Source: SZUA-265 sp965651905
GTDB taxonomy: Bacteria; Myxococcota_A; Polyangia; Polyangiales; Polyangiaceae
Direction: 5' to 3'
Assembly (NCBI GenBank): GCA_965651905.1
Contig: CBFGUG010000033.1
Coordinates: 1 to 64,000 of the forward strand
DNA: 64,000 nucleotides
The notes beneath the pieces were generated by a model. The model was not told where the DNA came from. It worked only from the letters and a program-made list of their open reading frames with translations, and searched no databases. The position numbers and the translations under genes are program-made. Shown one piece after another: positions 43,359-52,805 of the stretch; the first letter of the stretch is position 1, and the number at the start of each line of letters is the position of its first letter.

Positions 43359-45434
43359 ATGCCGAAGAAGAAGCAGGAGTCCCAAACCAAACCGCGTGGC
43401 GAAACGACTGGAGCGGGTGGCGAAACGCACCAAACGACCTCCGCGAAGAACGCGCTCACCACCAATCAAGGCACCCCAATTGCCGACAACCAGAACTCGC
43501 TGCGCGTGGGGGCCCGCGGTCCTACGTTGCTCGAAGATTTCATACTGCGTGAGAAGATCACGCACTTCGACCACGAGCGCATCCCCGAGCGGGTCGTGCA
43601 TGCACGTGGCTATGGGGCACACGGCTACTTCGTTCCGTTCCAAGACAACGGCAACCTGACGAAAGCCAGCTTCCTACGCACGCCCAAGGTGAAGACGCCC
43701 GTCTTCGTGCGGTTCTCGACAGTCGCGGGCAGCGAGGGCTCGGCGGATACTGCGCGCGACGTTCGCGGGTTTGCCGTCAAGTTCTACACCAAGGAAGGCA
43801 ACTTCGATCTGGTCGGCAACAACATCCCCGTGTTCTTCATTCAAGACGCGATCAAGTTCCCAGACTTGGTCCACTCAGTGAAGCCCGCTCAAGACCGAGG
43901 GTTCCCCCAGGCACAATCTGCACACGACTCTTTTTGGGACTTCGTGTCGCTCATGCCCGAAAGCATGAACATGCTGATGTGGGTGATGTCTGACCGCGCG
44001 ATCCCTCGCTCATTTCGCATGATGGAAGGGTTTGGGGTGCACACGTTTCGGATGATCAACGACGAAGGGAAGTCGACCTTCGTGAAGTTCCATTGGCGTC
44101 CGAAGTTGGGAGCTCATTCGCTGGTGTGGGACGAAGCGCTGAAGCTCGGCGGAGCGGACCCCGACTTTCATCGTCGGGATCTGTGGAATGCCATCGAGAG
44201 CGGCAACTTTCCCGAGTACGACTTCGGCGTCCAGGCCTTCGATCAGAAAACGGCAGACAGCTTCGACTTCGACGTACTCGATCCCACGAAGATCATTCCA
44301 GAGGAGATCGTACCCATCACGGTCCTCGGCAAGATGGTGCTGGACCGCAACGTGGACGAGTTCTTCGCTGAAACCGAGCAAGTTGCGTTCTGCCCGTCGC
44401 ACCTGGTGCCGGGCATCGACTTCACCAACGACCCACTGCTGCAAGGTAGAGTATTCTCCTACTTGGATACGCAGCTGAGCCGCCTCGGCAGTGCCAACTT
44501 TCACGAGATCCCCGTAAACAAGCCGCAGTGTCCGTTCCGCAACCTCCAACGCGGTGGCCACATGCGCATGACCGTGAGTCGAGGGCGCACTGCCAACGAG
44601 CCGAACAGCTTGGACGAAGGGCACCCGCGGGAAACGCCAGAGGCCGGGTTCTCCTCGTTCCCAGCGAAAGAGTCAGGCGAAACGCTACGGATTCGTGCCG
44701 AGAGTTTCGCCGACCACTACTCGCAGGCCCGTCAATTTTGGCACTCGATGACGACGCCCGAGCAGAACCACATCGCTGATGCGTTTACGTTCGAACTCGG
44801 CAAAGTCGAGATGCCCCACATCCGCACGCGGATGCTCGGACACCTGAACCTAATCGAGCCTGAACTCGGGAAACGAGTCGCCGAACAGCTGGGCATGCCG
44901 AACTCGGCGGACGTGATCCAACCAGCGAAGAAACCCAAGAAGCTCGCCAGCTCACCATCGCTGAGCCTCATCTCCAAAGCGCCCGAGAGTCTCGACGGCA
45001 AGAAGATCGGCGTATTGGTGACGAACGGTGTCGACGCCAAGTTGACGAAACGACTCCAGCAGGCTGCGAAGCAAGGCTCGTTCGAAATCGCATACGTCGC
45101 GCCCAGTGCCGATGGGATTCAATCGTCGGCGGGGGACGCTCTGCCCATCGACCAGGCGCTGACTGGCGGCCCATCGGTATTGTTCGATGCGTGTATCGTA
45201 GCCGCCGACCCAGACAAACTCTCGGCAACCATGCAGCGAACTGCAGCGCATTGGCTATCGGACGCCTTTGCGCACCTGAAGTTCATCGGCTTCACGCAGT
45301 CGTCGATGCCGCTGCTCGACGCAGCTCAGGTTGCTCCTGATGCCATCGGCGTGGTGAACGTGGGCGAGAACTTGAACGGTTTCTTGGACGACCTTCGAAC
45401 GCATCGCGCCTGGGATCGGGAAACCGCGAGTTGA
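43359..45434 (+). CDS. katE: Catalase HPII (large-subunit, clade 2)
   Basis: A 691-aa haem catalase breaking down hydrogen peroxide. The distal His81 (VVHARG), Asn154 (LVGNN) and proximal Tyr368 (RVFSYLDT) keep exactly the spacing of E. coli HPII His128/Asn201/Tyr415. The basic, Gln/Thr-rich N-terminal arm is shorter than in E. coli. A C-terminal flavodoxin/DJ-1-like domain (about 545-685, 'KKIGVLVTNGVDAKLTKRLQQAAKQGSFEIAYVAP') marks the large-subunit clade. It converges with an ankyrin-repeat gene 9 bp away and follows the hemerythrin-like gene. Confidence 0.96.
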   Translation: MPKKKQESQTKPRGETTGAGGETHQTTSAKNALTTNQGTPIADNQNSLRVGARGPTLLEDFILREKITHFDHERIPERVVHARGYGAHGYFVPFQDNGNLTKASFLRTPKVKTPVFVRFSTVAGSEGSADTARDVRGFAVKFYTKEGNFDLVGNNIPVFFIQDAIKFPDLVHSVKPAQDRGFPQAQSAHDSFWDFVSLMPESMNMLMWVMSDRAIPRSFRMMEGFGVHTFRMINDEGKSTFVKFHWRPKLGAHSLVWDEALKLGGADPDFHRRDLWNAIESGNFPEYDFGVQAFDQKTADSFDFDVLDPTKIIPEEIVPITVLGKMVLDRNVDEFFAETEQVAFCPSHLVPGIDFTNDPLLQGRVFSYLDTQLSRLGSANFHEIPVNKPQCPFRNLQRGGHMRMTVSRGRTANEPNSLDEGHPRETPEAGFSSFPAKESGETLRIRAESFADHYSQARQFWHSMTTPEQNHIADAFTFELGKVEMPHIRTRMLGHLNLIEPELGKRVAEQLGMPNSADVIQPAKKPKKLASSPSLSLISKAPESLDGKKIGVLVTNGVDAKLTKRLQQAAKQGSFEIAYVAPSADGIQSSAGDALPIDQALTGGPSVLFDACIVAADPDKLSATMQRTAAHWLSDAFAHLKFIGFTQSSMPLLDAAQVAPDAIGVVNVGENLNGFLDDLRTHRAWDRETAS

Positions 45435-45442
45435 CGCGATAA

Positions 45443-46915
45443 TCAGGCGCCGCGTTCCAACAGGTCCGCGGCGTCGTACGCGCCGAGCTCGCGTAGTCTG
45501 TTCAGCGGGGTTTGCCCGTTGTCGTTCAGCGCGTCGAGCTCGGCGCCAGCGTCGAGCAGTGTGGTCGCTAGCGGCTCCGCCCACGCGGGATCTGCGGGGA
45601 GCAGATGCAAGGGCGTGTCTCCATAAGGGCTGCGCATGCGCGAACGCGTTGGATCCTCCTGCAGCAGTTCCCGCGCTAACTCGACGTGTCCAGAGATGAC
45701 TGCGTCGAGCAGATAGCGGCTACGTTCGGCGTGAAAGCGCGCCATCGCGACATCGTCACCCAAAATGGCCCACTGCGCGGGAGTCCCGCCGTAACAGCGC
45801 ACGCTCTCGTCAGCCCCGTGGTCGAGCAGCAACTGTGACGCGTCCCGGTTTTTCGCGGCGTTGTGCAGCGCGCGTTGACCGTGTTTGTCTTCACCGTTGG
45901 CATCCATGCCGAGGTCCAGCAGCAAGCTGAGTACCTGCAGGTTACCCGCTCTTGCCGCGTCGACCAAAGGCTGCGCGTCCTTTAGGTATTCAGGATGTTG
46001 CGCGACGAGTTCACGCACGAGCTCTCGGTCGTCACGATGGCACGCGGCAACGAAGGCATCGTGTCCTTCGAGTTCGGACGGCGTCGCGCCCCGAGCGCGC
46101 AACAGCTCGAGAATCTCTTGGTGGTCGCCCATCAGCGCCATCGCGTAGCAGCTTCTGTTCGTGTACATACTACGTGCGTTGGCGTCCGCACCGTGTTCCA
46201 GAAGAATGCGTGCACGTTTCGTTTCGCCGCGATCGACCGCTTGCGCCAGTAGATAGTCGGCGATGCTGCGCACCTTGTCTGCACCAGACTTTTCGGCGTT
46301 GGCCGCCTCGGCGTGCCAATTGACAGGGGAGTCGCCCGTCAGTCCGAACTCGAACAACAGCTCGAGCCACTTCGTGTCGTCATTTGACCCCAAGTGCGTG
46401 TTGTACAGGCCTTGCCCATCGTTGGGATCGGCGCCTCGTTCGAGTAACATTCGCGCCAGCGCCTCGCCTTGCACGTGAGCGGGCTGACCCATTTCGCCGC
46501 CGCCCATGGCGCCCGTCAGCGCCGTGAAACGCAAACGCCAATCATCGTCGGTGATGAAGTGGCTGTTCGGGTCGGCCCCTGCGTCCAACAAGCGCCGAGC
46601 GATGGACAGCGAGTTGTCCGCCACTGGCTTTGTTCCCAAGCGGCCGTAACAGACGAACAGCAGCGGAGTCCACTGCTGCCTACCGCCAGATGCGTGCACC
46701 AGGTTGGGGTCGTCACGCAGCAGCTCCGCCACGCGTTCATCGTCACCACTGACCGCGGCGACGTGAATGCTACCGTGGGTTAACGCTGGGTTCCGTTCGA
46801 GGAGCCGCCGCGCTGAACGCCACTTACGAGGCGCATCCAACTGATCTCCCCACGAGAAGATGCATGCCCGCTGTAAGAACTCCGCTTCGAGTTCGCCCGC
46901 CTCGACGTCAACCAC
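45443..46915 (-). CDS. Ankyrin-repeat protein
   Basis: 490 aa, soluble, built almost entirely of ankyrin repeats. Examples are 'IHVAAVSGDDERVAELLRDDP', 'SIARRLLDAGADPNSHF', 'ALARMLLERGADPNDGQG', 'KRARILLEHGADANARS', 'LQVLSLLLDLGMDANGEDKHGQRALHNAA' and 'GDTPLHLLPADPAWAEPLATTLLDAGAEL'. Ankyrin repeats bind partner proteins. Some catalases of other bacteria (katB-ankB) need an ankyrin partner. Here the neighbour is a different catalase clade and on the opposite strand, so a link is only suggested. Follows the ferritin-like gene by 33 bp. Confidence 0.88.
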   Translation of the reverse strand: MVDVEAGELEAEFLQRACIFSWGDQLDAPRKWRSARRLLERNPALTHGSIHVAAVSGDDERVAELLRDDPNLVHASGGRQQWTPLLFVCYGRLGTKPVADNSLSIARRLLDAGADPNSHFITDDDWRLRFTALTGAMGGGEMGQPAHVQGEALARMLLERGADPNDGQGLYNTHLGSNDDTKWLELLFEFGLTGDSPVNWHAEAANAEKSGADKVRSIADYLLAQAVDRGETKRARILLEHGADANARSMYTNRSCYAMALMGDHQEILELLRARGATPSELEGHDAFVAACHRDDRELVRELVAQHPEYLKDAQPLVDAARAGNLQVLSLLLDLGMDANGEDKHGQRALHNAAKNRDASQLLLDHGADESVRCYGGTPAQWAILGDDVAMARFHAERSRYLLDAVISGHVELARELLQEDPTRSRMRSPYGDTPLHLLPADPAWAEPLATTLLDAGAELDALNDNGQTPLNRLRELGAYDAADLLERGA

Positions 46916-46948
46916 GCTCCAACTCGTACCACTCGCCGTGAGCCATCG

Positions 46949-47761
46949 CTACCCCGAGGTGCTCGTTGGGCGCTGCTCGGCAGCTCGGTCCATCGGCGGC
47001 AGTTCGATCTGAAAGTGACGGAAGCCGGGCAGGATGACTTCGTCACACGCCAGTTCGATGCCGCGCTCCACGTGGCTGGTGTGGAGGAACCCGAGCTTGG
47101 CCAGCTTTGGATAACCTTCGCGGCCGCCGCCACGCCAAGAGTCTTTCGCGAGTTGTAGTAATACGGGCAGCGCGCGTTCGAGGCACTTCTTCAGCGACGG
47201 CTCGAGCAAGCCCGATTCGGAGAGCCACGCCAGAAACGCCCAGCCCAAGCGACCGTGCCCGACTTCTTCGGCCATGTGCTGGCGATTCACGGACCTCAGC
47301 GCCGCTGATTCGATATCCTGCTGCGACTCGCGCAACACGTGCAGCGCGATCGTTTCGCTGATACAACCCGCGAACAACGCCCTCAGCACACGATTCTCAC
47401 GCGGCGCCATGCCCGAAAATGCCAGCGGCTTGTCACCGAGCACGCGAGCCTCAAAGCGCGATTTGCCGCCGACTCGCGCCGACATGCGCAAGCACCACTC
47501 CGTGTGACGCCGTTCATCGGACACAGCAACGTTTGCCATCTCGATCAGCATCGCTGGGGCGTTCAGCGCCGATAGGTCATCGCTGACGTGTTGCAGGGCG
47601 CGACCCGTCGTGCACTCGCCGTCGGCTCGTCGCTCCCAGAAGTCGATGAGTGCGGCGCGCGCCTCAGTGTCGAGATCGTTGAGTAGCAGTTGCTCGTCGC
47701 TCAGCGTCGATGGATCGCGCAAAGTCAACGCAAGATCCCCGTCCAGATGCAGCCACCACAC
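46949..47761 (-). CDS. Ferritin-like di-iron domain protein
   Basis: About 270 aa. Helices with iron-ligand patterns are visible: 'MANVAVSDERRHTEWCLRMSARV' (ExxH) and 'VNRQHMAEEVGHGRLGWAFLAWL' (ExxH), with 'ISETIALHVLRESQ' between them. This matches ferritin-like four-helix folds of the kind found in hypothetical myxobacterial proteins. The start is uncertain: GTG 47761 overlaps the previous gene by 37 bp, and TTG 47728 overlaps its stop directly. The frame continuing to 47836 is antisense-like noise inside the upstream gene. Function not known beyond likely di-iron binding. Confidence 0.68.
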   Translation of the reverse strand: MWWLHLDGDLALTLRDPSTLSDEQLLLNDLDTEARAALIDFWERRADGECTTGRALQHVSDDLSALNAPAMLIEMANVAVSDERRHTEWCLRMSARVGGKSRFEARVLGDKPLAFSGMAPRENRVLRALFAGCISETIALHVLRESQQDIESAALRSVNRQHMAEEVGHGRLGWAFLAWLSESGLLEPSLKKCLERALPVLLQLAKDSWRGGGREGYPKLAKLGFLHTSHVERGIELACDEVILPGFRHFQIELPPMDRAAEQRPTSTSG

Positions 47762-48543
47762 AACACCAAGCCATCTTCCTCGACACACGCTCGATTGTAG
47801 CCACCAATCGGGTGGGCGTAACACGCGTCGGAGCAATCAGAACCTCGAGGAACGCAGTGACAGTCGAACGCCAGCACCTGCGCGGCGCCCGCATCACCCG
47901 CCCCCTCGAACCGGCCCGCAGCGCAAGTGTACACCTCTTCGTCTCCGCAGTTGGGTTGCGGCGCGGGTTCGGGCGCACAGGTGCAACCCTCTGGCGGTGC
48001 CAGCAAACATGACTCGATGGTTTCGTCCCAAACGTCGATACACGACGGTCCGCTGAAGCAACCTTCGACGGCACACTGCCACTGCGCTGGCGGACAATCG
48101 TCGGGACGCCATGGCGCGGCAGGCAGATCGGTCGAGTCGGGTGGCTCCACGACGATGACCGTGTCGTCCGTCGCTGAGGAGTCGTCGCCCGAGCTGGCGT
48201 CGTTCGTGGAGTTCGTGTCGTCTGTAGCCGCCGAGGCGTCGTCCTCAGAGGAGTCATCCGTCGAGCTAGCGTCGTCCGCTGTCGCGTCGTCGTTGCCGTT
48301 CGTGTCGTCTTGGTTGTCCGCGTCGTCGGTTGCCGACGCCGTATCGTCGACTGACGTCGCGCTTTCGTCCTCTGACGCGTCGTCATCACTCGCCGCCGAA
48401 TCGTCAGCGGCGCTCGACTCGTCGGTGTTCGTCCCCTCGTCGGTGACCTGGCGCTCGGTCACGTCAGCGTCTGACGACGCCCTGCCACCGCACCCAGCCA
48501 AGCCACTGCCCAGCACCACCAACGCATGAAACATTCGCGCCAT
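47725..48543 (-). CDS. Lipoprotein with Asp/Ser/Thr-rich region and Cys-rich C-terminal domain
   Basis: 272 aa from ATG 48543 with lipobox 'LGSGLAGC'. About 95 residues of almost pure Asp/Ser/Ala/Thr follow, an acidic disordered spacer. The C-terminal 130 residues hold about 18 cysteines ('CPPAQWQCAVEGCFSG', 'GCTCAPEPAPQPNCGDEEVYTC', 'CDAFDCHC'-like spacing around 'VLAFDCHCVPRGSDCSDACY'), certainly disulfide-bonded. Exposed surface protein of the type abundant in predatory myxobacteria. Co-directional with and overlapping the ferritin-like gene. Confidence 0.72.
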   Translation of the reverse strand: MARMFHALVVLGSGLAGCGGRASSDADVTERQVTDEGTNTDESSAADDSAASDDDASEDESATSVDDTASATDDADNQDDTNGNDDATADDASSTDDSSEDDASAATDDTNSTNDASSGDDSSATDDTVIVVEPPDSTDLPAAPWRPDDCPPAQWQCAVEGCFSGPSCIDVWDETIESCLLAPPEGCTCAPEPAPQPNCGDEEVYTCAAGRFEGAGDAGAAQVLAFDCHCVPRGSDCSDACYAHPIGGYNRACVEEDGLVLCGGCIWTGILR

Positions 48544-48696
48544 ACCCCCAGTAGTACCCGCGCCCCTGGACCGTGAGCAACTCCCACACTCCCTCGCAGG
48601 CTCACCGCCCGACGCGACTCGCGTCACAACACGCCGAAACCTCAGCCGTATCGACGTCGGAGCGGGCGGCGCCCATGGTCTGCTCCCCTGGATCGC

Positions 48697-49740
48697 CTAG
48701 TGCCCGCGCCGCAAGTACTCGATGGGAGAACAGCCGAACTGACTACGAAACACGCGATGAAACTGCGCGTAAGACCCAAACCCCGCGTCGAGTGCGGCCT
48801 GCAGTAAGTTACCACCGCTCGGATCCACCAACGACAGGAAGCGCCCGAGTCGCAAGCGGTTGCGGTAGTCGCGTACGGACTCGCCGAGAGTCGCCTTGAA
48901 CGCGCGCCCGAGCTTGTCCGCAGTCGTCCCCAAACGTCGAGCGAGCACACGCCGATCTTCGCCAGGGTTGGCGTGTAACGCGTGGGCGGCGCGCGCGGCC
49001 AACTCTACGTCTCGCGGAGACGCGTCGTGCGGTTGCTGCGCAGCATCGTTCGCTACCTCGACTTGCGTGGTTTTCGCAGCGAGCAGCTGCAGCAGGGGCG
49101 ACAGCACCCGGGTGAACACCGCCGCGCGGAGCAACGTTTCGATGTCGGCGCGTCTTCCCGAGAGCGCCCAATCGCACGCCACCAGGCCCAAGCTGCGGTC
49201 GGAGCCTGGAATCGGAATGATGACGTTTTCACCTTGGCGAAGCACCACCGTACCTTGCTGGGTCTGGGCGAACAGCGGAACGTCCATGAACCTCGACCAC
49301 TGTGCGGTACCGCAAGAGGCGTGAGCGAAGGCCTCACGATGGGACGCACCCGCGTCGAACGCGATGCGCCGTTCGTCGGTGGTTTCTCCTGCGGGTCCCG
49401 TACCCCAGGTGCCGTACAGTCGCTCACCCGCGGCCCCGAGCAAGAAGATCGCCGCGCGTTCGATACCCACGCTGTCGCGCAACAGTTCGACGCTACGCCG
49501 AAGCAGCGTGTCCTGGTCGCGATACTTGCGCAACTCGTCGACCGCCGCGAGCACGCTCAGCCAACGTTGGCTCGACTGCGCCCGACCCGCTGCAGGCTGG
49601 TTGCCGCCTTCGCACACTGCGTGGACGGGCGGCCAACTCTCGCGCAATACGCGCAAAGGCAGTGCAGGAGGTGCCAACGGACTGAATCCAAACCCGCAAC
49701 CCTCGACCTCTCCGCCAACAAACGTGTCTGCGATTCCCAC
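48697..49740 (-). CDS. GAF-domain AraC-family transcription regulator
   Basis: 347 aa. Residues about 75-225 form a GAF-like sensory domain ('DTLLRRSVELLRDSVGIERAAIFLLGAAGERLYGTWG', 'LGLVACDWALSG'). The last 100 residues are a double helix-turn-helix of the AraC type ('RRVLARRLGTTADKLGRAFKATLGESVRDYRNRLRLGRFL', 'LLQAALDAGFGSYAQFHRVFRSQFGCSPIEYLRRG'). The ligand is unknown. It is divergent from the GH6 glycosidase gene 160 bp away, which it may control. Confidence 0.88.
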   Translation of the reverse strand: MGIADTFVGGEVEGCGFGFSPLAPPALPLRVLRESWPPVHAVCEGGNQPAAGRAQSSQRWLSVLAAVDELRKYRDQDTLLRRSVELLRDSVGIERAAIFLLGAAGERLYGTWGTGPAGETTDERRIAFDAGASHREAFAHASCGTAQWSRFMDVPLFAQTQQGTVVLRQGENVIIPIPGSDRSLGLVACDWALSGRRADIETLLRAAVFTRVLSPLLQLLAAKTTQVEVANDAAQQPHDASPRDVELAARAAHALHANPGEDRRVLARRLGTTADKLGRAFKATLGESVRDYRNRLRLGRFLSLVDPSGGNLLQAALDAGFGSYAQFHRVFRSQFGCSPIEYLRRGH

Positions 49741-49900
49741 AAGAACCCGGACGCACCTCCCCGACAGAACGGCTCACGATTTCCCGCGCAAGAACGAAGA
49801 GCTCCGCTGGCAACGCGGTCCTTGGTCGACGAACGGCGGGTGAGACGCGTTCGTCGCCGAACGAGAAGCCCGGTTCCCACCAAGAGTCCAAGTTGGGCGC

Positions 49901-51178
49901 ATGAAACATTCAGCAACAGCACTCACGTCCCTCTCGCTCGGCGCTCTGACTGCGCGAGCGTTCACCCTGGTGACCCTCGCGGGCATGCTCTTTTCCTGTT
50001 CGCCTCGCAGTGGCGCCGCCATCTCCATGTCCAAACAACCCACTCGACAGCAACCGACGGCGATCGCAGCGATGGCCGTACCCAGCGCGCAAGGTGAGGC
50101 GTACCCCGCCGCGAACCCGTTCGCTGGCGCACGCATGTTCGTCGACCCGATGTACACCGAAAAGGTAAACACATCGATCGAAGCAGCCCCTGAGCTCGCC
50201 GACCAGATGAACGAGGTCAAGCGCCAACCCACGGCGCTTTGGCTCGATCGCATCGAAGCGGTTTCCAACGTACCCGCTTGGCTCGAGGAGGCCAGGCGTC
50301 AATCGGAGAGCGCAGGTGATCCTGCCGTCCCAGTCTTCGTGGTCTACAACTTACCGAATCGCGATTGTGCGGCCAAAGCTTCGAACGGCGAGCTGAAGAT
50401 CGAAGAAGACGGCGAACGACGTTATCGCGAAGAGTACATCGACGTGATTGCCGATCACTTCGCGGCCCACCCCGAACGACGTATCGTCGCAGTCATCGAA
50501 CCCGACAGCCTACCCAACTTGATCAGCAACCTGGGCGTGGAAAAGTGCGCGGTTTCACAGGATGTGTACGTGCATTCGATAGCGTATGCCATCTCGAAGC
50601 TGTCACTTCCGAACGTGGCCCTCTACGTCGACGCGGCCCACGCTGGGTGGTTGGGGTGGGAAGCCAATCAACGCCGCATGGCGCAGCTACTTAGGCGCGT
50701 GCTCGACATGGCTGGCGGTGTCGACCGTATCCGCGGCTTCGCGACCAACGTGTCCAACTACAACGCGCTCGAGGGCGATTGGGGCAACAAGCTCGAACCC
50801 AGTAACCCGTCACCCAACGAGCTGGCGTTCGTTGAAATGTTCCGTCGCACCTTGGCGGACGTGGGCATCACCAACAAGGGATTCATCGTCGACACCAGTC
50901 GCAATGGGCAAGCGGGGATCCGTTCACGTTGGGGTAACTGGTGCAACATCAAGGGCGCGGGCCTCGGCGAGCGTCCCACGATTGCGCCGCGCGATGGTGT
51001 GGACGCCTACTTCTGGATCAAACCACCCGGCGACAGCGACGGCACTGCGAACCCCAACGCGGCACGCTTCGACGAAAACTGCGCGTCACCCGACGCGACC
51101 GCGGGCGCCCCCGAAGCGGGGCAATGGTTTCACCCGTACTTCGTCGAACTCGTGAAGAACGCAAACCCCGCGCTGTAG
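49901..51178 (+). CDS. Glycoside hydrolase family 6 (cellulase-type) exported enzyme
   Basis: 425 aa. Signal region 'FTLVTLAGMLFSC' (probable lipoprotein). The catalytic domain of about 330 residues carries the GH6 signatures 'FVVYNLPNRDCAAKASNGE' and 'IVAVIEPDSLPNLISN' (catalytic Asp in EPDS). 'GFATNVSNYNAL' and 'FIVDTSRNGQAG' line the active-site tunnel. GH6 enzymes hydrolyse beta-1,4-glucans with inversion. No carbohydrate-binding module is attached. Start: ATG 49901; the later Met at residue 43 would lose the signal. Confidence 0.92.
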   Translation: MKHSATALTSLSLGALTARAFTLVTLAGMLFSCSPRSGAAISMSKQPTRQQPTAIAAMAVPSAQGEAYPAANPFAGARMFVDPMYTEKVNTSIEAAPELADQMNEVKRQPTALWLDRIEAVSNVPAWLEEARRQSESAGDPAVPVFVVYNLPNRDCAAKASNGELKIEEDGERRYREEYIDVIADHFAAHPERRIVAVIEPDSLPNLISNLGVEKCAVSQDVYVHSIAYAISKLSLPNVALYVDAAHAGWLGWEANQRRMAQLLRRVLDMAGGVDRIRGFATNVSNYNALEGDWGNKLEPSNPSPNELAFVEMFRRTLADVGITNKGFIVDTSRNGQAGIRSRWGNWCNIKGAGLGERPTIAPRDGVDAYFWIKPPGDSDGTANPNAARFDENCASPDATAGAPEAGQWFHPYFVELVKNANPAL

Positions 51179-51204
51179 CTTCCCCACGCTGGCGTTTTCG
51201 CGAT

Positions 51205-52428
51205 TCAATCAGTCGGTAGACAGTACAGCTCGTCGGGTGTCGGCGTGATGCAGATGCCCGACGAACACCAACCGCTCTGACAATGCTGGTGCTCGAAACA
51301 GGTCGCGCCATCCGAAAACACGCCAAACACCTCGTCCGACGGGCGACATTGCCCCTCCGCACAGATGTCACCCAGGCCGGCGTACGCGAACCCCCCGATC
51401 TCCAATGCACACTGTGTGTGACTGGTGCACGACGTGCACTCACCTTCGACACACGCCAAGCCATCACTGCAGTGCAGGCGCGTCGTACATGAGCCACCTT
51501 CGCCAGCGGTTGGCAAACACGCCTTGGCAGAAGTCCCGTCCTCCGAACGACACCCCAAGTCCGTCACACAATCTTCGTCATTGACGCAACCACCGCCCTG
51601 CTCCGCAAGGTCTTCACAAGTGGTCATCGCAGCGCCTGGCGTCACTGGCCGACAGCGCAGCTCGAAGTCATCGCAGTACGCCCGGTTGTTGCATGGCTCT
51701 CCGCGCATCGGAGCGGGATTACAGGTAAGCTCGGTTGCCGAAGTCGTGGCGTAGCGGCACTCCAAGTCCGTGACGCACTGATCGGCAACCGCGCATGGCT
51801 CGCCCTGCAGGCCTTGCGGCGCGCAACCTCCGTCCACGCAATATTGACCGACGTCGCATATTTCGGAGCAAAGAGTCTGGGGTAACCCAGTGGGGCTTCC
51901 CGTCACGCCAGTCGTGTACCCAGGAGAAGCTGGTAGCCCACTACTCGCCGTTGCCTCCAGCACGTCTTCGTTGATGATGCGCGGATATGGGATCGCACAC
52001 TCCTGCGCGGAGCGACGAAACAACTCCAGCTGTGCTCCCGCCTGCGCAGGGTCGTAAGGCTCGGCCAGCTCGGGCAACGAGTAATCGAAGCAGCCGTTGA
52101 TGTTCGACAAACACTCGGCGCGGTCCGCAAACTTCCGCTCGGGGTTACTGCAACAGCTCTGCAGAGCATCACACACCGCGAGCGTCAGCGTGCTGCAGAA
52201 GTCCCCTTCTGCAACGGGCGCCGCGGCAGCTGTTGCAGCGCTGATGTCGCTCTCACTCGGCCGCGCAGGGTCGACACCATTGCCGCCTGACGCCGAGCCG
52301 TTCGCGTTGGAACCGCGGCTGCTTTGGCTGCTGTCAGTAGCTTCGCCTTCACCACTGTCCTGCATGCAGCCAGCGATCATCATCAGCCCACCAAGCGCGC
52401 TCGCACGCGCCCCTCTTCGCCACCTCAT
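51205..52428 (-). CDS. Cys-rich lipoprotein with repeated short disulfide modules
   Basis: 407 aa from ATG 52428 ('MRWRRGARASALGGLMMIAGCMQ'); the frame beyond lacks a signal. A Ser/Gly linker is followed by an N-terminal helical part ('FCSTLTLAVCDALQSCCSNPERKFADRAECLSN') and then by about eight short Cys modules of the type 'CEDLAEQGGGCVNDEDCVTDLGCRSEDGT', reminiscent of EB/dickkopf-like repeats. Exported and probably surface-bound. Such proteins are numerous in myxobacteria and have no assigned role. Confidence 0.75.
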   Translation of the reverse strand: MRWRRGARASALGGLMMIAGCMQDSGEGEATDSSQSSRGSNANGSASGGNGVDPARPSESDISAATAAAAPVAEGDFCSTLTLAVCDALQSCCSNPERKFADRAECLSNINGCFDYSLPELAEPYDPAQAGAQLELFRRSAQECAIPYPRIINEDVLEATASSGLPASPGYTTGVTGSPTGLPQTLCSEICDVGQYCVDGGCAPQGLQGEPCAVADQCVTDLECRYATTSATELTCNPAPMRGEPCNNRAYCDDFELRCRPVTPGAAMTTCEDLAEQGGGCVNDEDCVTDLGCRSEDGTSAKACLPTAGEGGSCTTRLHCSDGLACVEGECTSCTSHTQCALEIGGFAYAGLGDICAEGQCRPSDEVFGVFSDGATCFEHQHCQSGWCSSGICITPTPDELYCLPTD

Positions 52429-52805
52429 CACGGCGGCAAGATACCAGAGGCAGGCCATCGAGTCGTCGCAAAACACGTCAGTCGCGAAGCTTGCGGCTGC
52501 GAAGTAGGTGCCTGCCTACAGCCTGGGAGGCTAACCCCACGTCGCCCCTATCGGGACGAGCCTCGTCGAAGCATCGTCACGCAAGACGATGGTAGTCGTG
52601 GAGTGCCGATCGTTCATCTTCTGCAAAGAGGTGCGCGACCGTATCCACGTGGTGCCTTCTTTGCTGGGAGCCATGGGGCAGCCAGCGCGCCGTCAGTCGC
52701 TTGCAGTCGCGAGCCGCCCCCAGACGCTTTTTTCGTAGCGGGAGCCGCGCAGGGGCCGCGGCTCGACTCCCCAGAAAAAATCTGAAGAAACTCGAAGCTC
52801 GGGCC
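52429..52805. other. Intergenic region with one strong hairpin, no gene seen
   Basis: GAGCCGCG (52742-52749) and CGCGGCTC (52757-52764) form an 8-bp stem with a 7-nt loop just downstream of the Cys-rich lipoprotein gene at 52806 (minus). No T-run follows on the minus strand, so it is at best a rho-assisted end point. The remainder holds no supported gene. Confidence 0.45.

Noticed and set aside
46949..47836. Ferritin-like protein starting at 47836
   Set aside because: The extra residues lie inside the upstream Cys-rich lipoprotein gene and look random (WWLQSSVCRGRW).
52742..52764. Rho-independent terminator
   Set aside because: The stem is strong, but neither strand has a T-run after it; recorded only as a hairpin.
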